Origin: Mobilicoccus pelagius NBRC 104925
GTDB taxonomy: Bacteria; Actinomycetota; Actinomycetes; Actinomycetales; Dermatophilaceae
Assembly: GCF_000247995.1 (NCBI RefSeq)
Contig: NZ_BAFE01000027.1
Span: forward strand, 1-64,000
Length of the DNA stretch: 64,000 bases
Direction: 5' to 3'
The translations under genes were made by a program, and so were the position numbers. Below the pieces are notes generated by a model, which worked only from the letters and a program-made list of their open reading frames with translations, was not told the DNA's origin and ran no database searches. Position 1 is the stretch's first letter; every line of letters begins with the position of its first letter. Shown piece by piece: positions 7,477-15,229 of the stretch.

Positions 7477-7989
7477 ATGAGCGTCCTCAGCACGACCGTC
7501 CGCGCCACCCATCTGCTCACGAACGCCGCCTGGTTCGGCGGCTCCCTCATGGGCGCCGTGGGCCTCAACCCGGCCACCCGTGAACCCGACACGGCCCGTG
7601 AACGGCGGGAGGCCGCCGACACCGGCTGGAACCGGTGGGGCCCGGTGCAGGGTGCGGCGATCGGCCTGCACCTGCTCTCCGGTCTCGGGATCGTCGCCGA
7701 CAACCGCCGTCGCGTCTTCGCGCACCCGCCGACGACGGCCGCCGTCGTCCTCAAGACCGCGACGACCGGTGCGGCGATCGCGTCCTCCCTCGCGGCGTGG
7801 AAGGTGGGGGAGACGATCGGTGACACCGGCGCCTCCGCGGACGACCGGGCCCAGGCCCGTCGCCACATCTCGTGGCTCCAGTGGGCGACACCCGTGACCA
7901 CCGGCGCCCTGCTCGTCCTCGACGCCTACCTCGGCGAGCAGCAGCGCGGCGTCGCGGGCCTTCTCGACCGACCGATGGGTCGACGCTGA
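7477..7989 (+). CDS. Hypothetical membrane protein
   Basis: A 170-aa protein with three or four hydrophobic stretches (residues about 10-30, 60-76, 86-108 and 130-148), starting at ATG 7477 behind a clear AGGAG (7466-7470). Segments such as WFGGSLMGAVGLNPA and HISWLQWATPVTTGALLVL recall small actinobacterial membrane proteins that accompany reductases, but I cannot name a family. A perfect 15-bp hairpin follows the stop, so it is the last gene of its transcript. Confidence 0.75.
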   Translation: MSVLSTTVRATHLLTNAAWFGGSLMGAVGLNPATREPDTARERREAADTGWNRWGPVQGAAIGLHLLSGLGIVADNRRRVFAHPPTTAAVVLKTATTGAAIASSLAAWKVGETIGDTGASADDRAQARRHISWLQWATPVTTGALLVLDAYLGEQQRGVAGLLDRPMGRR

Positions 7990-8000
7990 CCGATCCGATG

Positions 8001-8035
8001 ACGAGGGCCGGGTGGACGCACCACCCGGCCCTCGT
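8001..8035 (+). terminator. Terminator hairpin
   Basis: ACGAGGGCCGGGTGG and CCACCCGGCCCTCGT form a perfect 15-bp stem with a 5-nt loop, 11 nt after the stop of the membrane protein gene. Confidence 0.65.
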
Positions 8036-8143
8036 GCCGTGCTCTCCAGGATGGCTGGACCTGTCGGCGCGTCACCCCTTCACGGTCGCGCGCGCCGATG
8101 CGCGCGCCGGCTTCTGCATGGCCGGGGTCTTCGGCGCGACTCA

Positions 8144-8572
8144 TCACCGCCCACGCCGGCGGCAGGGCGGCGCGTCGCAGCTTCGCTGGTGATCCCGCGG
8201 TAGATCGCCGGGAGTCGTCGATGCCTGCGGTCGCAGGGCCGCCCATTCTCCGTTCGTCAGTTCGTGTTCCTTGTCGAGGGCGTGTCGGTACGCCTGTTCG
8301 AAGGTGGGGAACGAGCAGTCGTAGACCGTGCGCCACCGCAGCCACCCCACCCGCTCCTGAACGAGGACGTGATGGGGCGCGCGGCCGAAGACCCGGCGCA
8401 CCGTCACGGCCAGGAGTGACCCTCCCAGGGCGTCCAACGGACTTCCACCATCGATGTGCGGGCCGATCAGCCACGTCGCAACATGTGACGGCTTTGCGAT
8501 CACGAGGTAGACCGTGCCGTCCAGCGAGATCGGTTCACTCGCGTAGGGCGATGTCTGGTCCGAACCCTTCAC
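8144..8572 (-). CDS. Hypothetical protein, 142 aa
   Basis: I do not recognise this protein. The GTG at 8572 is preceded by a purine run (AGAAGAGAGA) and starts a frame with protein-like composition, including LDGTVYLVIAKPSHV, RVGWLRWRTVYDCSF and TFEQAYRHALDKEHE. The open frame continues far upstream, but that part reads as low-complexity Ser/Arg/Thr and looks like a shadow of the opposite gene. The last 30 residues are Arg/Pro/Ser-rich and may be random extension. It has no signal peptide or membrane helix. It lies in a 0.8-kb region of slightly lower GC between two better supported genes; it could be an orphan or a decaying gene. Confidence 0.45.
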   Translation of the reverse strand: MKGSDQTSPYASEPISLDGTVYLVIAKPSHVATWLIGPHIDGGSPLDALGGSLLAVTVRRVFGRAPHHVLVQERVGWLRWRTVYDCSFPTFEQAYRHALDKEHELTNGEWAALRPQASTTPGDLPRDHQRSCDAPPCRRRGR

Positions 8573-8828
8573 ATCCGTCTCTCTTCTGCCCCGACCCTGC
8601 TCCGCACACCGAGGCCACCCACATCGTGCGCCGAAGGGTGTGGGCCTCGCAGACCCGCGGCTCACGGCATCGGCACGGCCGATCGCCGTTTCGGAGCAGC
8701 GCGTCGCTGTTCGGAGTTCGGAAGGCCAGGGCATACCGGTCAACTCACGTAGACGTCGACAGGTCGGCCCTGGGCAGGGCACTCGATCAGAGGGGTCCGA
8801 CGTGCACGCCTGCGGTTGCGCTGTTCCG

Positions 8829-9272
8829 TCACGGATTCGAGACCACAGGGACGAGGCAGTCGATCTCGCCCTCACGGCGGTAGCTCTCGATGTGGGGGCG
8901 GGTCGGGTCGTGGTCCGCGAGGTCGAAGAGCACGTCGAACGCCTCTCCGATCCGCTCGTAGATCGCCGGGGGCTCACCACGCAGGCGGAGGCGGAGGTAG
9001 TCACCGCCCGGGACGGTCGTCTCGTCGAGGCCGAGGGAGTCGTTGGCGTCGCCTTCCAGACGGGTCGCGCACATCCGGTAGACCCCGGTGCCGGCGAAGC
9101 AGAGCCCCATCATCCGACGTCCTCGGAGCGAGTCGAACCCGCGCTCGAACTCGGGCCAGGCGGCCTGGACGGCCGAGAGGTCGAGCGGCACGTCGCGGCT
9201 CACCGCGGACAGGTCGTCGAGGGTGACGACGTCGATGCGCCCCAGGGCGTGGTCGCGAGCATGGGTGTCCAT
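8829..9272 (-). CDS. GyrI-like / effector-binding domain protein
   Basis: A 147-aa stand-alone protein whose C-terminal part (YRREGEIDCLVPV) and alternating strand pattern resemble the GyrI-like small-molecule-binding fold found behind AraC and MerR DNA-binding domains. There is no helix-turn-helix here, so it would act as a ligand-binding or resistance protein rather than a regulator by itself. ATG 9272 is preceded at 5 nt by TAGTCC on the coding strand, so the transcript may be leaderless. It is divergent from the aminotransferase gene. Confidence 0.65.
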   Translation of the reverse strand: MDTHARDHALGRIDVVTLDDLSAVSRDVPLDLSAVQAAWPEFERGFDSLRGRRMMGLCFAGTGVYRMCATRLEGDANDSLGLDETTVPGGDYLRLRLRGEPPAIYERIGEAFDVLFDLADHDPTRPHIESYRREGEIDCLVPVVSNP

Positions 9273-9518
9273 GTCTCAGGACTACCGACGACCCCGGGGG
9301 TTTTCAAGGGGATCGGGACGTGAGTTCGGCGGAAGGGAGGGGGCACTCGCACCGAACCGCCGGGAGTGCGGCGCAGGATTCTCCCGCGCTCGAAGGGTGT
9401 CGTCGGCGGGATCGATCCGCGTACCGTGCGGGAAGACGCCCCGCGCCGCGACCACCCCGCATGTCTCGGCCGCTCGCGGTGGCCGTCGTCCGACAGACAC
9501 GCAACGAGGGAGCACGAC

Positions 9519-10826
9519 ATGGCCGACGACACCATCCGCAGCGCCGACGTCATCGAGGCCGACCACGCGCGCGTCCTGCACTCGTGGTCCGCGCAGGGGT
9601 CGCTGCCGCCGTTCGAGATCGCGGGCGGCTCGGGCTGCGAGCTGTGGGACCACGACGGCAACCGCTACCTGGACTTCTCGAGCCAGCTCGTGTTCACGAA
9701 CATGGGTCACGGCCACCCGCGCATCGTCGAGGCCATCGCGCAGCAGGCGAAGCAGCTCGCGACCATCGCGCCCGCCACCGCCAACGCGACCCGCGCGAAG
9801 GCCGCCCGCCTGGTGCTCGAGCGGGCACCGCAGGGATTCGAGAAGGTGTTCTTCAGCAACGGCGGCGCCGACGCCAACGAGAACGCCATGCGCATGGCCC
9901 GCCTCGTCACCGGCCGCGACAAGATCGTCAGCCGGTACCGCTCGTACCACGGCAACACGGGCGCCTCCATCGTCGCGACGGGAGACTGGCGGCGCTCCTC
10001 GAACGAGTACGCCCGCGGCCACGTCCACGTGTTCGGCCCGTACCTGTACCGCAGCGAGTTCTGGGCCACCTCCGTGGAGGAGGAGTGCGAGCGCGCCCTG
10101 CACCACCTGGAGCGCGTCATCCAGGCCGAGGGCCCCGAAACGGTCGCCGGCATCCTCCTCGAGACCATCCCCGGCACGGCCGGCGTGATGATGCCGCCGC
10201 CCGGCTACCTGCCCGGCGTGCGCGAGATCGCCGACCGCTACGGCATCGTCCTCATCCTCGACGAGGTCATGGCCGGGTTCGGTCGCACCGGGGAGTGGCT
10301 GTCGCTCGACGCGTACGACGTGCGCCCCGACCTCGTGACGTTCGCCAAGGGCGTGAACTCCGGGTACGTGCCCGTCGGCGGCGTCATGGTCGACGGCCGC
10401 ATCGCGCACGAGTTCGACGAGCGCGTGTTCCCCGGCGGGCTCACCTACTCCGGGCATCCTCTCGCCGCGGCGGCGATCGTCGGGAACCTCGAGGCGATGG
10501 CCGAGGAGAAGGCCGTCGAGAACGCCGCGACGATCGGCCGCGACCACCTGGGCCCGGCCCTGGAGGCGCTCGCCGACAAGCACGACGCCGTCGGCGAGGT
10601 GCGCGGCACCGGCGTGTTCTGGGCCGTCGAGCTGGTCGCGGACCGCGACACCCGCGAGCCCCTCGCCGCCGCCAAGATCGGTGCGATCAAGAAGGCCTGC
10701 CAGGAGCGTGGCGTCGTCGTGTTCCCCTCGGCCAACCGCATCCACATGGTGCCGCCGTGCATCGTCACGCCCGACGAGGTGGCCCGCGCCGTCGACGCGC
10801 TCGACGCCGCGCTCGCGGCGCTCTGA
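9519..10826 (+). CDS. Class III (omega) PLP-dependent aminotransferase
   Basis: A 435-aa enzyme of fold-type I subgroup II. It shows the substrate-side motif GHGHPRIVEAI, the phosphate-binding NGGADANENAMRMAR stretch, the PLP aspartate in VLILDEVMAGFGRTGEW, and the Schiff-base lysine in LVTFAKGVNSGYVPVGG. It should move an amino group between an omega- or beta-amino donor and a 2-oxo acid. The frame is open from 9366, but ATG 9519 follows GAGGGAG (9506-9512) and begins 14 residues before the conserved region. An M20 amidohydrolase starts 44 nt downstream, so the pair may free an amine from an N-acyl or carbamoyl compound and then transaminate it; this is inference from the operon. Confidence 0.85.
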   Translation: MADDTIRSADVIEADHARVLHSWSAQGSLPPFEIAGGSGCELWDHDGNRYLDFSSQLVFTNMGHGHPRIVEAIAQQAKQLATIAPATANATRAKAARLVLERAPQGFEKVFFSNGGADANENAMRMARLVTGRDKIVSRYRSYHGNTGASIVATGDWRRSSNEYARGHVHVFGPYLYRSEFWATSVEEECERALHHLERVIQAEGPETVAGILLETIPGTAGVMMPPPGYLPGVREIADRYGIVLILDEVMAGFGRTGEWLSLDAYDVRPDLVTFAKGVNSGYVPVGGVMVDGRIAHEFDERVFPGGLTYSGHPLAAAAIVGNLEAMAEEKAVENAATIGRDHLGPALEALADKHDAVGEVRGTGVFWAVELVADRDTREPLAAAKIGAIKKACQERGVVVFPSANRIHMVPPCIVTPDEVARAVDALDAALAAL

Positions 10827-10870
10827 CGCCCGAACGGCACCACACCCTCGAACGGTCCCCGGAGGATCCG

Positions 10871-12182
10871 ATGTCCCCCCTCACCCCCGCCCAGCTCGAC
10901 GACGGCGCCCGTGACGTGACGGCCGACGTCGTGCAGTGGCGGCACCATCTGCACGCCCACCCAGAGCTGTCCAACCGCGAGGAGAAGACGGCGGCATACG
11001 TCGCCGACCACCTGCGCGGCCTCGGCCTGGACGAGGTGATCACCGACGTCGCCGGTCACGGCGTCGTCGGCGTGCTGCGCGGGGGTGGGGCAGGTCCCGA
11101 CGGGTCGGGCTCCAAGGCGGGCGCCCGTACGGTCCTGCTTCGCGCCGACATGGACGCGCTGCCCGTGCGGGAGGTCTTCGACGAACCGTTCGCTTCCACC
11201 GTCGTCGACGAGGACTACCCGGGCGGGCCGTTCCCCGTCGCGCACGCGTGCGGGCACGACGCGCACACGGCGATGCTCATGGGCGCGGCGTCCGTGCTCA
11301 CGGACGTGCGCGACGAGCTGCCCGGCACAGTCGTGTTCTGCTTCCAGCCCGCCGAGGAGGGCCCGCCCGTCGACGAGGAGGGCGGCGCGCAGGCCATGGC
11401 CGACTCCGGCGTCCTCGACCGGTTCTCCCCGACGGCGGCGTTCGGCATGCACGTCGCGCCGCTGCCGACGGGGATGATCGCGTACTCGCGCGGCAACGCC
11501 TACGCGGCGTCGTGCGTCGTCAAGGTCACCGTCATTGGTCGCCAGGTGCACGGCTCGATGCCGTGGCAGGGCGTCGACCCCATGCCGCCCGCCGCCGACA
11601 TCGTCGCCGCCATGGGCCAGCTCTACCGGCAGGTCCCCGCCGGGGAACGCATCGCCGTGAGCGTCGGGCACGTGCAGGACGTGGGCCGGTTCAACGTCAT
11701 CGGCGAACACGTCACCCTGTGGGGTACCGCGCGCGCGCTGCGCGCCTCCGTCACGGACGACCTGCAGGAGCGCATCCGCCGCACCGCCACGCACGTCGCG
11801 CAGGCGTACGGCTGCGAGGCCGAGGTCGAGTTCCTGCAGGCCGTGCCCGCGCTGCACAACGCGCCCGACTGGATCGACGCCGTGCGGCCCGTTCTCGAGG
11901 ACCTCGTCGGCGAGGAGAACGTGCTCGAGATGCCCGGCGGCATGGGGTACGACGACATGTCCGTGTTCATCGGCGCCTACGGCGGCGTGTGCGTCAACCT
12001 CGGCGCGCAGGACGCCGTGCTCGACGGCGAGGAGCTGCGGCCCGCCGAGGGGGGGCCGCGGCGTCGCGCCCAACCACAACCCGGGCTTCTACGTCGACGA
12101 CGACGTCCTCGCCACCGGCGTCGCCCTCCACGCCCGCCTCGCGGTGGGGCACCTCAGCGGGGACGTCGCGCCTCAGGCCTGA
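10871..12182 (+). pseudogene. M20-family amidohydrolase, frameshifted near its 3' end
   Basis: The gene encodes an M20D aminoacylase/amidohydrolase: RADMDALPV, the metal-binding HACGHDAHT and PAEEGPP are all present, and ATG 10871 has GGAGG at 10861-10865. At a run of seven G (12049-12055) the reading frame shifts by +1. With six G the frame continues as GRGVAPNHNPGFYVDD to a TGA at 12180-12182, which is the conserved C-terminal block with the last active-site His; about 436 aa in all. As written, the frame instead runs with an Arg/Pro-rich tail to 12370, into the opposite gene. Loss of the final conserved block should inactivate the enzyme. Sequencing error in the G-run is an equally good explanation. 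Confidence 0.8.
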
Positions 12183-12191
12183 CGCGGCGCC

Positions 12192-13109
12192 TCAGACGCC
12201 GGCGGGGGAGTGGTGCGCCGTACGGCGGAGGAAGTCCGCGAGCCGCGCGATGTACCCGGGCCGGTCGGCGAAGTACGCGCCGCAGTGGTCGACGCCGGGG
12301 CAGGGCACGAACTCCACCGTGCCCGGCGCGGCAGCAGCGGCGAGCTGCTCCGCGTGCGAGAACGGGATGATGTGGTCGTCCCTGCCGTGGACGAGAAGGA
12401 TGGGTCGCGGCGCGATCCTGTCGATGACGTCGATGGGACGGACCTCCGCGAACCGGTAGCCGTATCGCACCCGGTTGACGAGGTCGGCCACCGGCACCAA
12501 CTGCCCCGGGGGCAGGCGGAACTGGCGGATACCTGCCCCGACGACGTCGCTCATCGTCGCGAACGGCGAGTCGAGGACGAGTGCGGCGATGCGGGGGTCC
12601 TCGACCGCGGTGAGCAGCGCGGTCGCCGCCCCCATCGAGAACGCGACGACGGCGATGCGCACGTCCGGACGCCGTTGCGCCACCCAGTCGACCGCGGCAC
12701 GCAGGTCGAGCTGTTCGTGCAACGCGAGCGACTGCGGGCCGTCGCCGGAATCACCGTTGCCGCGGAAGTCGAACATGAAGACGGCGTTCCCGGCTCGGTG
12801 GAGGCCGGGGCCGACTCCGAGCATGTCCGACTTGTTTCCGCGGTGGCCGTGGCAGCAGATGACGACGGTGTCTGCGTCGGGGTCGTCGAGGAACCAACCG
12901 ACGAGCGACACGCCGTCCTCCGCCTCGAACCGGGCGGTCTCCTCCTCGAGCCCCACTTCGAACGGGGTGAACGTGTACGGGAGGTCGGGGCGTCGAGGCG
13001 CATTGAGGATCCATGCCGCGGTCGCGCCGACCCCGGCCGCACCCAACCCGAGGCCGGTCGACACCAGCCCTGCCGTTCGCGCGATCCTGCGTCGTCGTGC
13101 CGCGTTCAT
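12192..13109 (-). CDS. Alpha/beta hydrolase with N-terminal membrane anchor
   Basis: A 305-aa serine hydrolase. Residues 1-38 carry a basic stretch (NAARRRRIAR) and a hydrophobic Gly/Ala-rich helix, most likely a membrane anchor or uncleaved signal. The catalytic domain shows VVICCHGHRGNKS, the nucleophile elbow AFSMGAAT, an Asp in VHGRDDHIIPF and a His in GVDHCGAYF, as in the BAAT/DUF1100-like and prolyl-oligopeptidase-type hydrolases. I chose ATG 13109, 5 nt after GAGGAG (13115-13120), over the GTG two codons upstream. It converges with the frameshifted amidohydrolase gene, only 9 nt away. Confidence 0.85.
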   Translation of the reverse strand: MNAARRRRIARTAGLVSTGLGLGAAGVGATAAWILNAPRRPDLPYTFTPFEVGLEEETARFEAEDGVSLVGWFLDDPDADTVVICCHGHRGNKSDMLGVGPGLHRAGNAVFMFDFRGNGDSGDGPQSLALHEQLDLRAAVDWVAQRRPDVRIAVVAFSMGAATALLTAVEDPRIAALVLDSPFATMSDVVGAGIRQFRLPPGQLVPVADLVNRVRYGYRFAEVRPIDVIDRIAPRPILLVHGRDDHIIPFSHAEQLAAAAAPGTVEFVPCPGVDHCGAYFADRPGYIARLADFLRRTAHHSPAGV

Positions 13110-13212
13110 CCCCACTCCTCACCCGTGGTCCAGGAGAGTGCGCTCACACACCTCCGCCAGGTCGGACAGTAACCCCCATCCCTCGCACGCCCAGAGCCGG
13201 GCCCGGACACGA

Positions 13213-13253
13213 CGACGGGGGTGGATCACCGTCGCGGTGATCCACCCCCGTCG
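13213..13253 (-). terminator. Strong terminator hairpin of the sugar transferase gene
   Basis: CGACGGGGGTGGATCACC and GGTGATCCACCCCCGTCG make a perfect 18-bp stem with loop GTCGC. It lies 32 bp past the end of the glycosylphosphotransferase gene. Confidence 0.7.
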
Positions 13254-13285
13254 GGTGGGCTCGCCTTCGGAGAAGGCGGGCGGTG

Positions 13286-14836
13286 TCAGTAGGCGCCGCT
13301 GCTCGTGAGCACGGCCCTGAACGTGCGGAACAGGATCTGCAGGTCACCGATCGGCGACCAGTTGTCGACGTATCGCAGGTCGAGGCGGATCGACTGCTCC
13401 CAGTCGAGGTCGCTGCGGCCACTGATCTGCCACAGACCCGTCATGCCGGGACGAACGTGGAGGCGACGCATCGCGTCGGGCTCGTACTGCTCGACCTCGG
13501 CCTGGCTCTGCGGACGCGGGCCGACGAGCGACATGTTGCCGATGAGCACGTTGAACAGCTGGGGCAGCTCGTCGAGGGAGAACCGGCGCAGGAACGTGCC
13601 GATGGGCGTGATGCGCGGGTCCTTCTTCATCTTGAACTGCACCTCGTTGCCCTCGTTGTACGCGAGGAGGGCGGCGAGCTGCTTCTCCGCATCGACGACC
13701 ATCGTGCGGAACTTGTAGATCGTGAAGAACTCGCCACCAACGCCGACGCGCTTCTGACGGAACAGCACCGGGCCGGGCGAGGTGACCTTGATCGCGATGG
13801 CGATGGCGAGGAACACCGGCGAGAGGAGCACGACGAGGATCGCTGCGAGCGTGCGGTCCATGAGGCTCTTGAGGATGACCGAGCGGCGCGTCGCCGCGGG
13901 ACGCTCGATGTGGAGCAGCGACATGTCGTTCGACTGACGCAGCGAGAGCCGCGGGCCGGCGACGTCGAGCAGGCCGGTGGAGACGACGAGTTCGACGTCG
14001 CGCTCCTCGAGGGCCCACGCGAGACGGCGAAGAGCCTTGCCGCGGAGCTCGGGGTGGGCCGTGACGGCCACCACCTCGGCGTCGCACAGGTCGACCGCGG
14101 AGATCGTCTCCAGGGCGGACCCCATGACCGGCACGCCCTCGATCGTCGTCGTCGTGTCGTCGCCACCGGCCTGCGAGGTGCAGACGGCGACGACGTCGAG
14201 ACCCTGGTCGGGCGAGGACTTGATGTTGCGGATGAGCTCGGCGGCGGCGTCGGCGCGACCGACGACGACCGTGCGCTGCATGAGCTGACCCTGGCGGCGG
14301 TTGCGGTGCAGCCACGCCCGCATGAGGCGACGCACGAGCAGCCCGAGGGTGAACAGCCCGATGACGAGGGTGATGACGTAGAGACGACTCCACTGGGCCT
14401 TGACGAACAGGCCCCCGATGGCGAGGAGCGAGAGCAGCCCGACGACGGCACGGCCGACGGAGCGGTACTCCTCCTCGCTCACGCCGAGGTAGCGGCGTTC
14501 GTAGGCCCGACAGAGGCCGAGCGCCATGACCCAGAGCAGCGGCATCGCGAGACTCGCCGCGATGTACGACGGACTCATGTCGGCGCGACCCGGCCCGACG
14601 GCGAGTGCGAGGGCCACGGTGGCGCAGGCGCTCACCACGTCCCAGAAGACGACGCGGTGCAGGTACCTCTGCGACCACGACCCGGCACGCGAGGCGACCG
14701 AGAAGATGTCGCCGTCGATCGATGGAGCGAACGCGGTGCTTCCCCCGGGCACCTGCACTCGCTCGGCCGCGACGCGCGGGCGGCGCGCACGACGGTGCGC
14801 CGGCCGCGCTGCGGCTTCACGTTCGTGAATGGACAA
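13286..14836 (-). CDS. Exopolysaccharide polyprenyl glycosylphosphotransferase
   Basis: This integral membrane enzyme of about 516 aa transfers a sugar-1-phosphate from a nucleotide sugar to undecaprenyl phosphate, the first step of extracellular polysaccharide assembly. It has four N-terminal membrane helices (about residues 55-160), a central Rossmann-like CoA_binding_3 region (RTVVVGRADAAAEL), a fifth hydrophobic hairpin (AAILVVLLSPVFLAIAIAIK) and the catalytic bacterial sugar transferase domain with SPGPVLFRQKRVG, KFRTM, RRFSLDELPQLFNVL, MSLVGPRP and GLWQISGRS. Open frame continues to 15136, but the TTG at 14836 has GGAGGG (14842-14847) at 5 nt, so I used it; GTG 14860 is the main alternative. 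A long 5' region precedes it. Confidence 0.85.
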   Translation of the reverse strand: MSIHEREAAARPAHRRARRPRVAAERVQVPGGSTAFAPSIDGDIFSVASRAGSWSQRYLHRVVFWDVVSACATVALALAVGPGRADMSPSYIAASLAMPLLWVMALGLCRAYERRYLGVSEEEYRSVGRAVVGLLSLLAIGGLFVKAQWSRLYVITLVIGLFTLGLLVRRLMRAWLHRNRRQGQLMQRTVVVGRADAAAELIRNIKSSPDQGLDVVAVCTSQAGGDDTTTTIEGVPVMGSALETISAVDLCDAEVVAVTAHPELRGKALRRLAWALEERDVELVVSTGLLDVAGPRLSLRQSNDMSLLHIERPAATRRSVILKSLMDRTLAAILVVLLSPVFLAIAIAIKVTSPGPVLFRQKRVGVGGEFFTIYKFRTMVVDAEKQLAALLAYNEGNEVQFKMKKDPRITPIGTFLRRFSLDELPQLFNVLIGNMSLVGPRPQSQAEVEQYEPDAMRRLHVRPGMTGLWQISGRSDLDWEQSIRLDLRYVDNWSPIGDLQILFRTFRAVLTSSGAY

Positions 14837-15229
14837 GACAGCCCTCCGTGTTTCGGACACGGCCCGGGACGATCGAGATCGCCCGGCCCCCAGATTCCCC
14901 TTCGAGGTCCGCATCGGGTTCCTCCCCGCTGCGCATCGAAGCGCCCGGTCTCGCCTCGTTCGGGCCCGCGGGTGCGGGTCGAGCGGGGCGTGGACAGCGC
15001 CTCGAGGAGCAAACGACCGACTTGGACGGTGGTCCCACTCTACCGACCATGGCGACGCCGGGCCACCCGCCCGGCGTCGTCGTCGCATCCGGGCGTTCGT
15101 CCTGGTCGCATGCCCAGATGAACACACTACAGCCACAGGACCGTTCGATACGGAAAGGGGTGTCCGGATCTCGTGTGCATCCCAGATCGGTTGCCGCGTG
15201 TCGGACGCCGCGGGCTAGGGTGACCGACG
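14837..15229. other. Divergent intergenic region between EPS genes
   Basis: About 390 bp separate the sugar transferase and the GT2-GT4 gene. A leftward -10-like TAGTGT (complement of 15124-15129) would give the sugar transferase a leader of nearly 300 nt. The rightward TAGGGT (15216-15221) sits 8 nt before the GT gene. No RNA structure was recognised in the leader. Confidence 0.4.
15216..15221 (+). promoter_or_regulatory. -10 box (TAGGGT) of the leaderless GT gene
   Basis: TAGGGT ends 8 nt before ATG 15230 with no Shine-Dalgarno sequence between, the arrangement of leaderless actinobacterial transcripts. Confidence 0.45.

Noticed and set aside
13283-15121. A 612-codon frame antisense to the glycosylphosphotransferase
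   Set aside because: Composition is the usual antisense artefact (Glu/Asp/Arg/His-rich, no motifs), while the opposite strand has clear catalytic motifs.
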